Shown: positions 17,175 through 25,874, counted from the stretch's first letter. The stretch is 48,102 nucleotides of DNA from Clostridiales bacterium NK3B98 (GCA_000421005.1 ATWA01000015.1:1-48102), one strand, 5' to 3'. Notes: generated by a model not told the origin, from the letters alone. Made by a program: numbers and translations.

Positions 17175-19214
17175 TTATGATAAGGTAAACTGCCCGGTAT
17201 AGAGCTGGTAATATCTCCCCTGCTCCTCCAAAAGCTGGGCATGGCTGCCCTTTTCCATAATGTGACCATGCTCAATGACCACAATGCAGTCGGAATCCCG
17301 GACGGTAGAGAGCCGGTGGGCGATGACGAACACGGTGCGCCCACTCATGAGCTGGTCCATGCCCTTGGCAATCTGTGCCTCGGTACGGGTGTCGATGGAG
17401 GAAGTGGCCTCGTCCAGCACCATAATAGGAGGGTCTGCCACCGCTGCCCGGGCAATGGCGATGAGCTGCCGCTGGCCCTGGGACAGGTTGGCGCCGTCCC
17501 CGGTGACCATGGTGTTGTATCCGTCAGGCAGGCGGCGGATAAAGCTGTGGGCGTTGGCGGTCTTTGCCGCCCGGATGCACTCCTCGTCGGTGGCGTCCAG
17601 CTTGCCGTAACGGATGTTGTCCATCACCGTGCCGGTAAACAGGTGGGTGTCCTGCAACACCACTCCCTGCGCCCCCCGAAGGGCGTCCTTTTTGATGTGG
17701 CGGATGTCCACCCCGTCCACCAGGATCAGACCGTGCTTGATCTCGTAGAATCGGTTGATCAGGTTGGTCATGGTGGTCTTGCCTGCGCCGGTGGAGCCCA
17801 CAAAGGCAATCTTCTGCCCCGGATGGGCGTAGACGTTTACGTCATAGAGCACCTGCTTCTCCGGCACATAGCCAAAGTCCACATTGATGAGCCGCACGTC
17901 GCCACGCAGCTCCACCAGCTCATACCGCTTGCCCTCTTCCTCCACCAGCGTCCCGGTGACCGGGCGGATGTCCACCCCGCCGTCCGGGTTGGGGACGTGC
18001 CACTGCCAGTTCCCGTCGGGGCGCTGCTCCAGATAGCCGCCGTTGAACTCAGGCAGCTTCCATGCCCAGTGGCGGGGACGGTTCAGATTGGGCTGCTCGG
18101 TGAGGGTGCCGTCTTCGGCCACATCCACCGGAACCAGACCGATGACCCCCTCGTCTATCTCAGGCTGCTGGTCCATCACCTCGAAAATCCGCTCTGCGCC
18201 TGCCATGGCGGAGAGCAGGCTGTTCATCTGCATGGAAATCTGGTTCAGGGGCTGGGAGAGCTGCCGGGAGTAGTTCAGATAGCTCACCAGACCGCCGATG
18301 TCAAAGCCCCGGAGGATCGCCATGGCGCCGCCCACCGCTGCGGTGAGGGCGTAGCCGATGTTGGACAGGTTGCCTGCAATGGGCATGAGCACGGAGGAAT
18401 AGAACACGGCGTTGGAGGCGGCCTGACGGTAGTTCTCGTTGAGGCGGTTGAACTCCGCCTTGGCCAGCTCCTCGTGGGTAAAGGCCTTGACCACCTTCAA
18501 CCCCTCTACCATCTCCTGAATGTTGCCGTTCATCTCCCCCAGCGCCTTTTGCTGGCTGGCGTAGAACTTGCGGCTCATGCCGCCCACCTTGGTAAAGGTG
18601 AGCATCAGCCCGGTGAGGGTGAGCAGGGTGACCAGAAACAGGAGGGGGTTCAGGTAGAGCATCATGGCCACAGTGGCCACGAAGGTGATGGCGGAGGAGA
18701 TGAGCTGCACCACGCTCTGCTCCAGCGCCATCTGCACGTTGTCCGCATCGTTGGTGAACCGGCTCATCAGCTCCCCGTGGGGGTGCTGGTCAAAATAGCT
18801 GAGAGGGAGGGTTTGCAGCTTGTCAAACAGCTCCCGGCGCAGGGTGTTGCACCCCCGCTGGGCAAGCTGCGCCATCAGGGCGGACTGACCGTAGGAGCAC
18901 ACCGCCGCCACAGCGTACACCCCCAGCAGCCGGAGAATGGAGCCCATCAGCCCGGGCAGGTCGGTCTGACCCTTTGCCACGGCGTCGGTGAGGGAGTTGA
19001 TAATGGGGCGCATAAAATAGGTTGCCGCCACCGAGGACAGCGCCGCTGCCGCCACGCAGACAATGGCCAGCAGGAGCAAAAAGGGTCTGCGGGTGAGGTA
19101 GGAGAACATACGGACCATGGTGGCCCGAAGGTTTTTGGGCTTCTGATAGCCCCCTCTGCCTCTGCGTCCGCCGGGGCCGCCGGGCCCTCTGGGGGGATTG
19201 GGTTGGTTAGCCAT
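17175..19214 (-). CDS. ABC exporter half-transporter with canonical ATPase site and extra domain
   Basis: This 679-residue type IV (exporter) half-transporter has a Gly/Pro/Arg-rich N-tail (residues 1-28), six transmembrane helices (about 40-330) and an ATPase domain (about 435-679) with GSTGAGKTT, LSQGQRQLIAIARA, VLDEATSSID and IVIEHGHIMEKGSH. The Walker-B Glu is present, so this subunit is catalytically competent. An insert at about 360-430, between membrane and ATPase domains, is rich in Trp/Pro/Asn (NRPRHWAWKLPEFNGGYLEQ, then WQWHVPNPDGG); I do not recognise it. It overlaps its partner gene by 8 bp and probably forms a heterodimer with it, like BmrCD/YfiBC multidrug exporters. Confidence 0.92.
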   Translation of the reverse strand: MANQPNPPRGPGGPGGRRGRGGYQKPKNLRATMVRMFSYLTRRPFLLLLAIVCVAAAALSSVAATYFMRPIINSLTDAVAKGQTDLPGLMGSILRLLGVYAVAAVCSYGQSALMAQLAQRGCNTLRRELFDKLQTLPLSYFDQHPHGELMSRFTNDADNVQMALEQSVVQLISSAITFVATVAMMLYLNPLLFLVTLLTLTGLMLTFTKVGGMSRKFYASQQKALGEMNGNIQEMVEGLKVVKAFTHEELAKAEFNRLNENYRQAASNAVFYSSVLMPIAGNLSNIGYALTAAVGGAMAILRGFDIGGLVSYLNYSRQLSQPLNQISMQMNSLLSAMAGAERIFEVMDQQPEIDEGVIGLVPVDVAEDGTLTEQPNLNRPRHWAWKLPEFNGGYLEQRPDGNWQWHVPNPDGGVDIRPVTGTLVEEEGKRYELVELRGDVRLINVDFGYVPEKQVLYDVNVYAHPGQKIAFVGSTGAGKTTMTNLINRFYEIKHGLILVDGVDIRHIKKDALRGAQGVVLQDTHLFTGTVMDNIRYGKLDATDEECIRAAKTANAHSFIRRLPDGYNTMVTGDGANLSQGQRQLIAIARAAVADPPIMVLDEATSSIDTRTEAQIAKGMDQLMSGRTVFVIAHRLSTVRDSDCIVVIEHGHIMEKGSHAQLLEEQGRYYQLYTGQFTLS

Positions 19215-20946
19215 TCTCGCTCACCCCTTCCTGCTGAGAGTAGTAGATTTCCTGATACACGCTGCTGGTTGCCATCAATTCCTCGTGAGTGCCGGCATCC
19301 ACAATGGTGTCGTCCTCCAGCACCAGAATCAAATCGGCGTTTCGCACCGAGCTGATGCGCTGGGCGATGAGCAGCACGGTGGTGTCCTTGAGATTGTCGT
19401 GGAAGGACTGGCGAATCTGCGCCTCGGTGGTGGAGTCCACAGCGGAGGTGGAGTCGTCCAGAATCAGCACCTCCGGATGGCGGAGCATGGCCCGGGCGAT
19501 ACAAAGCCGCTGCTTCTGTCCGCCGGAGACGTTGACGCCACCCTGTTCCATGTGGGTGTCAAACCCGTCGGGAAAGCTCATGACGAAATCGTAGGCCTGT
19601 GCGTCCTTTGCCGCCTGAATCATATCTTCTTCGGTGGCGTCCGGATTGCCCCAGAGCAGGTTTTCCCGGATGGTGCCGGAGAAGAGGACATTGTTTTGCA
19701 GCACCATGCCGATGCGCCCTCTCAAATCGTCCAGCTTGTAGTCCCGCACGTCCCTGCCGTCCAGCAGAATGGAGCCCGCGGTCACGTCATAGAATCGGGG
19801 AATCAGGTTGACCAGCGTACTCTTGCCGCTGCCGGTGCCGCCCACAATGGCCACCGTCTGCCCCGGCTGGGCGGTGAAGGAGATGTTGCGCAGCACGTCA
19901 TCCCCGGTGCCCCCGGCGGCGTACCTGAAGGAGACGTTCCGGAACTCCACCAGACCACGCTCCTTGCCCTGGGGCATTTCCTCCGCCCCGTCCGCAATGG
20001 CGGGCACCGTGTCCAGCACCTCGAAAATACGCCCGGCGCTGGCCTTGGCACGGGTGAACATGAGCAGGCTCATGCCCACCATCATCACAGAGAAGAGGAT
20101 ATTAAAGATGTAGGTGAGAATGGAGGAGAGCTGTCCGATTTCCAGCTCACTGTGAAGCACCATCTGCCCGCCGTTGTAGAGAATGAGCACAGTGGCCAGA
20201 TTCATGCCCAGCATCATCAGGGGCATCATGGCCATCATCCGCATAATGGCGTTGAGACCTGCCTCGGTGAGGGCGTTGTTGGCGGCGCGGAACTTTTCGC
20301 GCTCATGCTCCTGACGGACAAAGGCCTTGACCACCCGGGTGGCAATCAGGTTTTCCTGAATCACCTGATTCAGGCCGTCGATCTTCTTCTGCATCACGCC
20401 GAACAGAGGGCCGATGAACTTCATCATCAGTCCCACCATGAGAATCACCAGCGGCATAATCACCAGCACATAGGTGGCCAGCCTGACGCTGATGGAGCAG
20501 GCCACGATAATCGCCACAATCATCATCACCGCCGAGCGCACCAGCATCCGCAGGCACATGGAAACCATGTTCTGAATCTGAGTCACGTCGTTGGTCATCC
20601 GGGTGACCAGAGAGGCGGTGGAGAAGCGGTCAATGTCCCCGAAGGAGAAGGCGTTGATCTGCTCAAACTCCGCCTGACGGAGACTGGCTCCCAGCCCCTG
20701 GGCCGCCTGAGCGGCAAACTTCGCCGCCAGAATGCCTCCGGTGAGGGAGAGCATGGACATGACCAGCATCAGTCCCCCGTTTTTCAAAATGGCGCTCATG
20801 TCCCCTTTCTGGATGCCGTCGTCAATGATGGCGGCCATGAGCAGCGGGAGAATCAGCTCGCACACCGTCTCCACGCTCACCCAGAAGGGCGCGGCAATGG
20901 CCTGCCGCCGATAGCCCCGCATAAAGGGTAGCAGTCGTTTGATCAT
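19207..20946 (-). CDS. ABC exporter half-transporter with degenerate ATPase site
   Basis: This 579-residue partner has six transmembrane helices (residues about 15-310) and an ATPase domain (340-579) with VGGTGSGKSTL, VSGGQKQRLCIARA and LILDDSTSAVD. The Walker-B catalytic Glu is Asp here, which is the hallmark of the degenerate site in heterodimeric exporters such as BmrC/BmrD or TM287/288. Transmembrane segments include LMLVMSMLSL and MMIVAIIVACSISV. Start at ATG 20946 lies 3 bp after the marR stop. The pair likely exports drugs, lipids or peptides; the substrate is not known. Confidence 0.93.
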   Translation of the reverse strand: MIKRLLPFMRGYRRQAIAAPFWVSVETVCELILPLLMAAIIDDGIQKGDMSAILKNGGLMLVMSMLSLTGGILAAKFAAQAAQGLGASLRQAEFEQINAFSFGDIDRFSTASLVTRMTNDVTQIQNMVSMCLRMLVRSAVMMIVAIIVACSISVRLATYVLVIMPLVILMVGLMMKFIGPLFGVMQKKIDGLNQVIQENLIATRVVKAFVRQEHEREKFRAANNALTEAGLNAIMRMMAMMPLMMLGMNLATVLILYNGGQMVLHSELEIGQLSSILTYIFNILFSVMMVGMSLLMFTRAKASAGRIFEVLDTVPAIADGAEEMPQGKERGLVEFRNVSFRYAAGGTGDDVLRNISFTAQPGQTVAIVGGTGSGKSTLVNLIPRFYDVTAGSILLDGRDVRDYKLDDLRGRIGMVLQNNVLFSGTIRENLLWGNPDATEEDMIQAAKDAQAYDFVMSFPDGFDTHMEQGGVNVSGGQKQRLCIARAMLRHPEVLILDDSTSAVDSTTEAQIRQSFHDNLKDTTVLLIAQRISSVRNADLILVLEDDTIVDAGTHEELMATSSVYQEIYYSQQEGVSENG

Positions 20947-20949
20947 GTC

Positions 20950-21441
20950 TCACCCGTCCTTTCGTTCTTGATTCGTGCACCGGTCAGCCCCGGTGTCCCC
21001 CAGATTGTTCAGCATACGCCGGAAGGTGTCCGCCAGCGCCGCCATCTCCTGCTGGGAAAAGCCATCGCACATCTGTTTGTCCACCTGCCGGAACACCTCA
21101 ATGCACCGCTCCCGGGCCTGTCTGCCCTTGTCGGTGGTGAAAACCCGCTTTTTCCGCCGGTCTGCGGCGTCCTCCCGCCGCTGCACATACCCCAGCCGCT
21201 CCAGCGACAGCAGGGAATTTGCCACCGTGGCCGGGGAGACGTGGAGCTTTTCCGCCAGATCCTGCTGGGAGGACAGCACCCCGTCCTCCTCCGCCTCGCC
21301 CAGCAGAAAGAGGATCCGGGGCTGTCCCACGTCCTGCAACCCCGCCTCCGCCAGCGCCGACAGCGTGGCGTTGTGCTTTGCCCGGTGGAGACGGTAGAAC
21401 AGGCTCAGCGCTTCCTCGGGAGGGGGGAAGGTCTGTTTCAT
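20950..21441 (-). CDS. MarR-family transcriptional regulator of the exporter operon
   Basis: This 163-residue winged-helix protein has a dimerisation helix at the N-terminus (LSLFYRLHRAKHNATLSAL), the recognition region SSQQDLAEKLHVSPATVANSLLSL-ERLGYVQRREDAADRRKKRVF (written here as two motifs) and C-terminal helices ending EMAALADTFRRMLNNL. The DxRxxxxxLT-type wing is DAADRRKKRVFTTDKG. It is the first gene of an operon with two ABC exporter genes, a usual arrangement for MarR control of multidrug efflux. A palindrome lies just upstream. Start ATG 21441 has GGAGTGG upstream. Confidence 0.93.
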   Translation of the reverse strand: MKQTFPPPEEALSLFYRLHRAKHNATLSALAEAGLQDVGQPRILFLLGEAEEDGVLSSQQDLAEKLHVSPATVANSLLSLERLGYVQRREDAADRRKKRVFTTDKGRQARERCIEVFRQVDKQMCDGFSQQEMAALADTFRRMLNNLGDTGADRCTNQERKDG

Positions 21442-21458
21442 AGTACCACTCCTTCATT

Positions 21459-21487
21459 GTTAACAGGCTGATATTCAGCATATTAAC
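21459..21487. promoter_or_regulatory. Candidate MarR operator
   Basis: A 29-bp nested palindrome: GCTGATATTCAGC (21467-21479) flanked at equal distance by GTTAA (21459-21463) and TTAAC (21483-21487). It ends 18 bp upstream of the marR start, a position suited to autorepression. Confidence 0.65.
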
Positions 21488-21610
21488 TATTTTAACGGGG
21501 AAGGGATGCGGTGTCAAGGGGGAAGGGGAGGCTGGGCGGGAAAAAGATTGCCTTTCCCGGTGGGAGCGGGTATGATGGTGGAAGAAAACGCTGCGAAAGG
21601 AGGGCTTTCC

Positions 21611-22462
21611 ATGCCCCACCTCCCCCCTGACGCCGACCGGAGGGGCTATCTGCTGGAGGACTACCGGCTGTTCCACCTGCGGGAGAGCCGTGCCCAGACC
21701 TTCGGCTATCACTATCACGACTTTCATAAGGTGGTGGTCTTCCTCTCCGGGCAGGTGACCTACACCGTGGAGGGCAGAGCCTACTTTCTCACCCCCGGCG
21801 ACCTGCTGCTGGTGCCCCACCACCACATTCATCAGCCGGATATCGGGCAGGCCACCTACGAGCGGTTTATTCTCTGGCTCACCCCGGCGTTTCTGGCCGG
21901 GTATGGGCTGGAGGACTGCTTTGTCCGAACGGAGGAAACCGGATTTCACCTGATCCGCCCTGCCCATCCCGGGGAATTGGTAACACTTTTGCAACGCATG
22001 GAGGAGGCGGAGCGGGACGACGGCTTTGCCGGGGAGCTTCTGGGGCGCACCCTCTGCCTGCAATTTCTCATCGCCCTGAACCGGGCGGGGCTGGACAATC
22101 AGGCCAGCGACAGCCGGGGCGTCTATGCCAGCGACGGCAAAATCCAGCAGGTGATGGCCTACATCAACGCCCACCTGTGCGACCCCCTCAGCGTGGAGCA
22201 GCTTGCGGCGGCCTTCTATCTCTCCCCCTCCTGGCTGATGCACCGATTCAAAGCGGTCACCGGGTGCAGCGTCCATCAGTATGTGGTGCAAAAGCGGCTC
22301 ATCGCCGCCTCGGAATCAATTCGCTCCGGCACCGGGGTGATGAAGGCGGCGCGGGAGGCGGGCTTCGGGGACTACTCCGCCTTCCTGCGAGCCTTCCGGG
22401 CGGCCTATCACACCGCTCCCCGCACCCTGACAGAGGGGGGAAAGGGGCGAAAAGAGGGGTAA
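21611..22462 (+). CDS. AraC-family transcriptional regulator with N-terminal cupin
   Basis: This 283-residue regulator has an N-terminal cupin-type sensing domain (HYHDFHKVVVFLSGQ near residue 37; PGDLLLVPHHHIHQP near 75) and a C-terminal double helix-turn-helix: LSVEQLAAAFYLSPSWLMHRFKAVTG, then MKAAREAGFGDYSAFLRAFRAAY. The cupin His pair fits binding of a sugar or small ligand. The start at ATG 21611 has AAAGGAGGG upstream; the ORF from 21506 lacks a site. It is divergent from marR across a 169-bp gap; targets are unknown. Confidence 0.92.
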   Translation: MPHLPPDADRRGYLLEDYRLFHLRESRAQTFGYHYHDFHKVVVFLSGQVTYTVEGRAYFLTPGDLLLVPHHHIHQPDIGQATYERFILWLTPAFLAGYGLEDCFVRTEETGFHLIRPAHPGELVTLLQRMEEAERDDGFAGELLGRTLCLQFLIALNRAGLDNQASDSRGVYASDGKIQQVMAYINAHLCDPLSVEQLAAAFYLSPSWLMHRFKAVTGCSVHQYVVQKRLIAASESIRSGTGVMKAAREAGFGDYSAFLRAFRAAYHTAPRTLTEGGKGRKEG

Positions 22463-22577
22463 AACTTTTGAAAAGTAGCCCCCAAAACTATTTGGGCGCA
22501 AAAGATTACTGTAAAGGAATCGGCTTCACACCCATGCCGGGAACCGTCGGGAAATGCGTTATGTAAACGAAAAATGA

Positions 22578-22620
22578 AAGGGTTTTCCCGCGCCGGTGCA
22601 AAACCGGTGTGGAAAACCCT
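22578..22620 (-). terminator. Long hairpin, possible minus-strand terminator
   Basis: AGGGTTTTCC pairs with GGAAAACCCT, with an inner CCGGT / ACCGG pairing. On the minus strand it is followed by TTTCATTTTTCG. It overlaps the first DnaA-box-like sequence and lies 190 bp beyond the FAD gene, so it may have another role. Confidence 0.4.
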
Positions 22621-22658
22621 GTGCATAATGTGTAAAACTTTTGCAGAGCTGTGGAGAA
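22608..22658 (-). promoter_or_regulatory. Cluster of four DnaA-box-like 9-mers
   Basis: In the 344-bp convergent gap 22463-22806, four sites read on the minus strand TTTTCCACA (22616-22608), TTATGCACA (22628-22620, exact TTATNCACA), TTTTACACA (22637-22629) and TTCTCCACA (22658-22650). All share one orientation and three differ from consensus at one position. No protein-coding gene is seen in the gap. Confidence 0.55.
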
Positions 22659-22738
22659 GGGGAAAGTCGGGTACTTTTTGCCCGCAAGAAAAATTGCACC
22701 ATCCCCCCGCCGGAGCGGGACAGAACGGCAAAGTAACC

Positions 22739-22771
22739 GCCGCCCCTTCCCTGCTGGGAGAGGGGCGGCGA
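22739..22771 (-). terminator. Hairpin downstream of the FAD-dependent protein gene
   Basis: CGCCGCCCC pairs with GGGGCGGCG around an inner CCC-TGCT-GGG. It begins 36 bases beyond the stop of the minus-strand FAD gene and is followed by GTTACTTT; the T-tract is poor, so this is a weak terminator call. Confidence 0.45.
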
Positions 22772-22806
22772 AACCGTCTCTGGCATTTTTTGAGGGAAAA
22801 CGAAGC

Positions 22807-24201
22807 TCACCCGTCCAGCCGGTTCAGGATGACACGGGCGGCTTTGATGCCGGAAGCGCCCGCCTGGGCCAGTCCACGGGTGGTGCCTGCCCCGTCTCCG
22901 ATGGCGAAAAAGCCGGGCAGGGGGGTCTCCAGCTCCCGGGTCAGGGAGATGCGCCCGGAGTAGAACTTCACCTCAGCGCCGTAGAGCAAAGTGTCGTAAT
23001 TAGCGGTGCCGGGAGCCAGCTTGTCCAGTGCGTAGATCATCTCGATGATGTTGTCCAGATGCCGCTTGGGCAGGGAGAGGGAGAGATCCCCGGGAACGGC
23101 TGCCTTTAAGGTGGGCTGCACGAAGGACTTGCTCATCCGGTGGTCGTTGGAGCGGCGGCCCCCCACCAGATCGCCAAATCGCTGCACCAGCACCCCGCCG
23201 GAGAGCATATTGCTGAGAGAGGCGATGTGCTTGCCGTAGCGGTAGGGCTCGTTAAAGGGGCTGGTGAACCGGTTGGACACCAGCAGGGCGAAGTTGGTGT
23301 TTTCGCTGCGCAGGGCGGGGTCGGAGTAGGAGTGACCGTTGACGGTGTTGATTCCCTCCACGTTCTCCGCCACCACATGACCGTAGGGGTTCATGCAGAA
23401 GGTGCGCACCTGATCGCCGTAGCGCTTGGTGCGGTAGATCAGCTTGGACTCATACACCACGTCGGTGATATGCTTGAACACGATGGCGGGCAGCTCCACC
23501 CGCACGCCGATGTCCACCTGATTGTTGATGAGGGGGATGTCCAGCCCCTTGCACTGGTTGGCGAACCACTCCGCCCCGGAGCGCCCGGGGGCGGCGATTA
23601 AGTAGGTGCAGTCAAACTCCCCCTTGTCGCAGATCAGCCGATAGCCTCCCTCCGGCTTTGCCTGAATCTGCTCCACGGCGGTGTGGAAGTGGAAATCCAC
23701 CCGCTCCTTCAGATGCTCGTAGATGTTGGCGAGGATACGCAGGTTGTTTTCGGTGCCCAGATGCTTGCACTGCGCCTGCAGCAGGTGCAGATCGTACTTC
23801 AGCGCCTCCCGCTCCAGCGCCTTTGCCTCCGGACTGGTGGTGGAAAAGAGTTCGGTGGTGGCACCGAAGCGGACGTTGACGCTGTCCACATAGCGGATCA
23901 GCTCCATCACCTCGGCGCTGTCCATGTAGTCGGTGAGCCAGCCGCCGAAGGCGGTGGTAAAGTTGAATTTGCCGTCGGAAAAGGCACCCGCTCCGCCGAA
24001 GCCGCACATGGTGCCGCAGCTCTTGCATTGGATGCAGTGGTCTACCTTTCCCTGTACAATGGGGCAGGTGCGGGAATAGATGTCCGCTCCCTGTTCCAGA
24101 ACGGTGACCCGCAGGGCGGGATGCTCCCGCACCAGCTCATAGGCGGCAAAAATGCCTGCCTCGCCGCTGCCGATAATGGCAATGTCGCAGCATTGATTCA
24201 T
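22807..24201 (-). CDS. NAD(P)/FAD-dependent oxidoreductase, COG2509 type
   Basis: This 464-residue flavoprotein has an N-terminal dinucleotide-binding motif DIAIIGSGEAGIFAAYEL (residues 6-23, GxGxxG form GSGEAG), followed by a Cys motif HCIQCKSCGTMCGFGGAGAF near 55-75 and SDGKFNF. The distal GDGAGTTRGLAQAGASG near 435-452 closes the FAD site. These are features of the COG2509 group of uncharacterised FAD-dependent dehydrogenases. The CxxCxxCxxxC arrangement could hold an iron-sulfur cluster or form disulfides; neither is proven. It is monocistronic. The physiological substrate is unknown. Confidence 0.88.
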   Translation of the reverse strand: MNQCCDIAIIGSGEAGIFAAYELVREHPALRVTVLEQGADIYSRTCPIVQGKVDHCIQCKSCGTMCGFGGAGAFSDGKFNFTTAFGGWLTDYMDSAEVMELIRYVDSVNVRFGATTELFSTTSPEAKALEREALKYDLHLLQAQCKHLGTENNLRILANIYEHLKERVDFHFHTAVEQIQAKPEGGYRLICDKGEFDCTYLIAAPGRSGAEWFANQCKGLDIPLINNQVDIGVRVELPAIVFKHITDVVYESKLIYRTKRYGDQVRTFCMNPYGHVVAENVEGINTVNGHSYSDPALRSENTNFALLVSNRFTSPFNEPYRYGKHIASLSNMLSGGVLVQRFGDLVGGRRSNDHRMSKSFVQPTLKAAVPGDLSLSLPKRHLDNIIEMIYALDKLAPGTANYDTLLYGAEVKFYSGRISLTRELETPLPGFFAIGDGAGTTRGLAQAGASGIKAARVILNRLDG

Positions 24202-24320
24202 AAGATGTTCTCCTTCCTCTTGGAACGCTCCCTTTATTATACCTGCAATGGGACAAAGGTGGTATCCTTTTTGTGAATTATGTGGTAAACTGTAGGGGAT
24301 AACGGTAAGGGGGGACGAGT

Positions 24321-25232
24321 GTGTTTCCGAGAGAACAATGGGAGCTGCGCCGCAGCTACAGCCGGGCGGCCATTGCCCTGCTGGCTTATACCATTCTGTC
24401 CCAGTCTGTGGCAGCCCTGGTGATGGGGCTGGGCGGCGCGCTGGGCTGGGAGTGGATCAATGAGGGAATCGGACTGGAGCTTTTGAATACCGTCATTGTC
24501 TATCCTTCCGGCATTTTGATGTTTACCCTGTGTCTGCGCAGGCTGCCGGTGCCAAAGCTCACCAAAGCGCCCCCGCCGGAGCCCATGCAGGTGGTGGATG
24601 TACTGGCGGCGGCGGTGGGAATGCTGTATGTGGGCAGCTACCTCACCCAGTGGCTCCTGCGCAATACGGACACGGCGGATTTCGCCAACGACTATATCGG
24701 CACCCAATCCCTGCCGGTGGCGCTGGTGTTCACGGTGGTGCTGGCTCCGGTGTTTGAGGAGCTGCTGTTTCGCAAGCTGCTGCTGGATCGGCTGCTCTTT
24801 CTGGGAGACTGGTCGGCGATTCTGATTTCCGCCCTGTTTTTCGGGCTGTTTCACGTCAATCTGTACCAGTTCCTCTATGCCGTGCTGGTGGGGACGGTGC
24901 TGGCCTACATCCGCATTATGACCGGACGGATGGGGTGGAATATCGCCCTGCATATGTTCATCAACCTGTTCTGCGGCACGCTAATCCGGTATGTCCCGGA
25001 GGACGGCTGGCAGAGGACTGCCCTGCTGGTGGTCATCTGGGCGTGCATCCTCTATCTCCCCCTGTGGCTGATACGATACAAGCCGTGGCAGAATTTCTAC
25101 CCCGGCCCCATGAGCTGGTACACCCCCGGGGACAAGCTGCGGGCCTGCTTCACCTCGGTTCCCTTCTGGGTGTGCGTGGCGGTGCATCTGGGTCTGGGCT
25201 ACGCCATGATTCATCTGGGGAGCGTCACATGA
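24321..25232 (+). CDS. CPBP-family intramembrane glutamic endopeptidase
   Basis: This 303-residue integral membrane protein has about eight hydrophobic segments. The CPBP (Abi/CAAX protease) motifs are present: FEELLFRKLLLDRL near residue 153 with the EExxxR catalytic pair, FFGLFHVNLYQF near 175 with the FxxxH motif and HMFINLF near 215 with the third-motif His and Asn. Such enzymes process prenylated or signal-type peptides or take part in bacteriocin immunity; the substrate here is unknown. It uses a GTG start with GGGG upstream. The tadA start codon overlaps its stop (ATGA, 25229-25232). Confidence 0.88.
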   Translation: MFPREQWELRRSYSRAAIALLAYTILSQSVAALVMGLGGALGWEWINEGIGLELLNTVIVYPSGILMFTLCLRRLPVPKLTKAPPPEPMQVVDVLAAAVGMLYVGSYLTQWLLRNTDTADFANDYIGTQSLPVALVFTVVLAPVFEELLFRKLLLDRLLFLGDWSAILISALFFGLFHVNLYQFLYAVLVGTVLAYIRIMTGRMGWNIALHMFINLFCGTLIRYVPEDGWQRTALLVVIWACILYLPLWLIRYKPWQNFYPGPMSWYTPGDKLRACFTSVPFWVCVAVHLGLGYAMIHLGSVT

Positions 25233-25684
25233 CGGACGCCGACTATATGCGCCTTGCCCTGTCTCTGGCGCAGGAGGCGGGACAGGCGGGGGAAGTCCCG
25301 GTGGGCTGCGTCATCGTCCGGGAGGGGGAGGTGGTCGCCTCCGGACGCAACCGCCGGGAGGAGCTCCACGACGCCACCGCCCACGCCGAGTGTCAGGCCA
25401 TCCGTGCCGCCTGCCAGCGGCTGAACCGCTGGCATCTGGAGGACTGTACCCTCTATGTGACCCTGGAGCCCTGCCCCATGTGCGCCGGAGCCATCTGGAA
25501 CGCCAGACTGGGCAGGGTGGTCTATGCCGCCGCCGAGCCCGTCTCCGGCTGCTGCGGCTCCCGGCTGCATCTGGGGATGGAGGGATTCGCCCCGTGGCCA
25601 GGCATTACCGCCGGGGTGCTGGAGGCGGAGGCACAGGAGGTCATGGGCCGCTTCTTTCGGAAATTACGGGAGAAAAATTTTTGA
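25229..25684 (+). CDS. tadA: tRNA-specific adenosine deaminase
   Basis: TadA converts A34 to inosine in the tRNA-Arg(ACG) wobble position. The 151-residue protein has the deaminase zinc site: AHAECQAI near residue 52 with His and catalytic Glu, and EPCPMCAGAIWNARL near 80-95 with both Cys ligands. GCVIVREGEVVASGRNRR and GCCGSRLHL are other family motifs. Its start overlaps the CPBP stop by 4 bp, so its length is fixed by coupling. Complete. Confidence 0.95.
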   Translation: MTDADYMRLALSLAQEAGQAGEVPVGCVIVREGEVVASGRNRREELHDATAHAECQAIRAACQRLNRWHLEDCTLYVTLEPCPMCAGAIWNARLGRVVYAAAEPVSGCCGSRLHLGMEGFAPWPGITAGVLEAEAQEVMGRFFRKLREKNF

Positions 25685-25804
25685 TTTAATCCTTTTGTAA
25701 CATTTTCGTCCTTTGTTTTGTAACATCTTCCGGGTAAGATACAATCACAGCAACGCAAGAGCAAGTAAAATCTTTTTTTCATTTTTCTCCTCCTTTCCAA
25801 AATA

Positions 25805-25849
25805 GCGCCTCCCGCCTGTTTCCTGTCAGGCGGGAGGCGCAATTTTTTT
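25805..25849 (+). terminator. Intrinsic terminator after tadA
   Basis: GCGCCTCCCGCCTG (25805-25818) pairs with CAGGCGGGAGGCGC (25827-25840), followed by AATTTTTTTG. It also closes the convergent gene at 25875. Confidence 0.9.
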
Positions 25850-25874
25850 GTCAGAGTCCGGTTGAAGGGCGCTC

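Noticed and set aside
22463-22806. Definite oriC call
   Set aside because: Only four boxes, no dnaA/dnaN and no clear AT-rich unwinding region next to them, so it is reported only as a candidate DnaA-binding cluster.
24202-24320. Promoter for the COG2509 gene (TATAAT near 24.24 kb on the minus strand)
   Set aside because: The -10 is good, but no acceptable -35 lies at 16-18 bp, so it was not listed.
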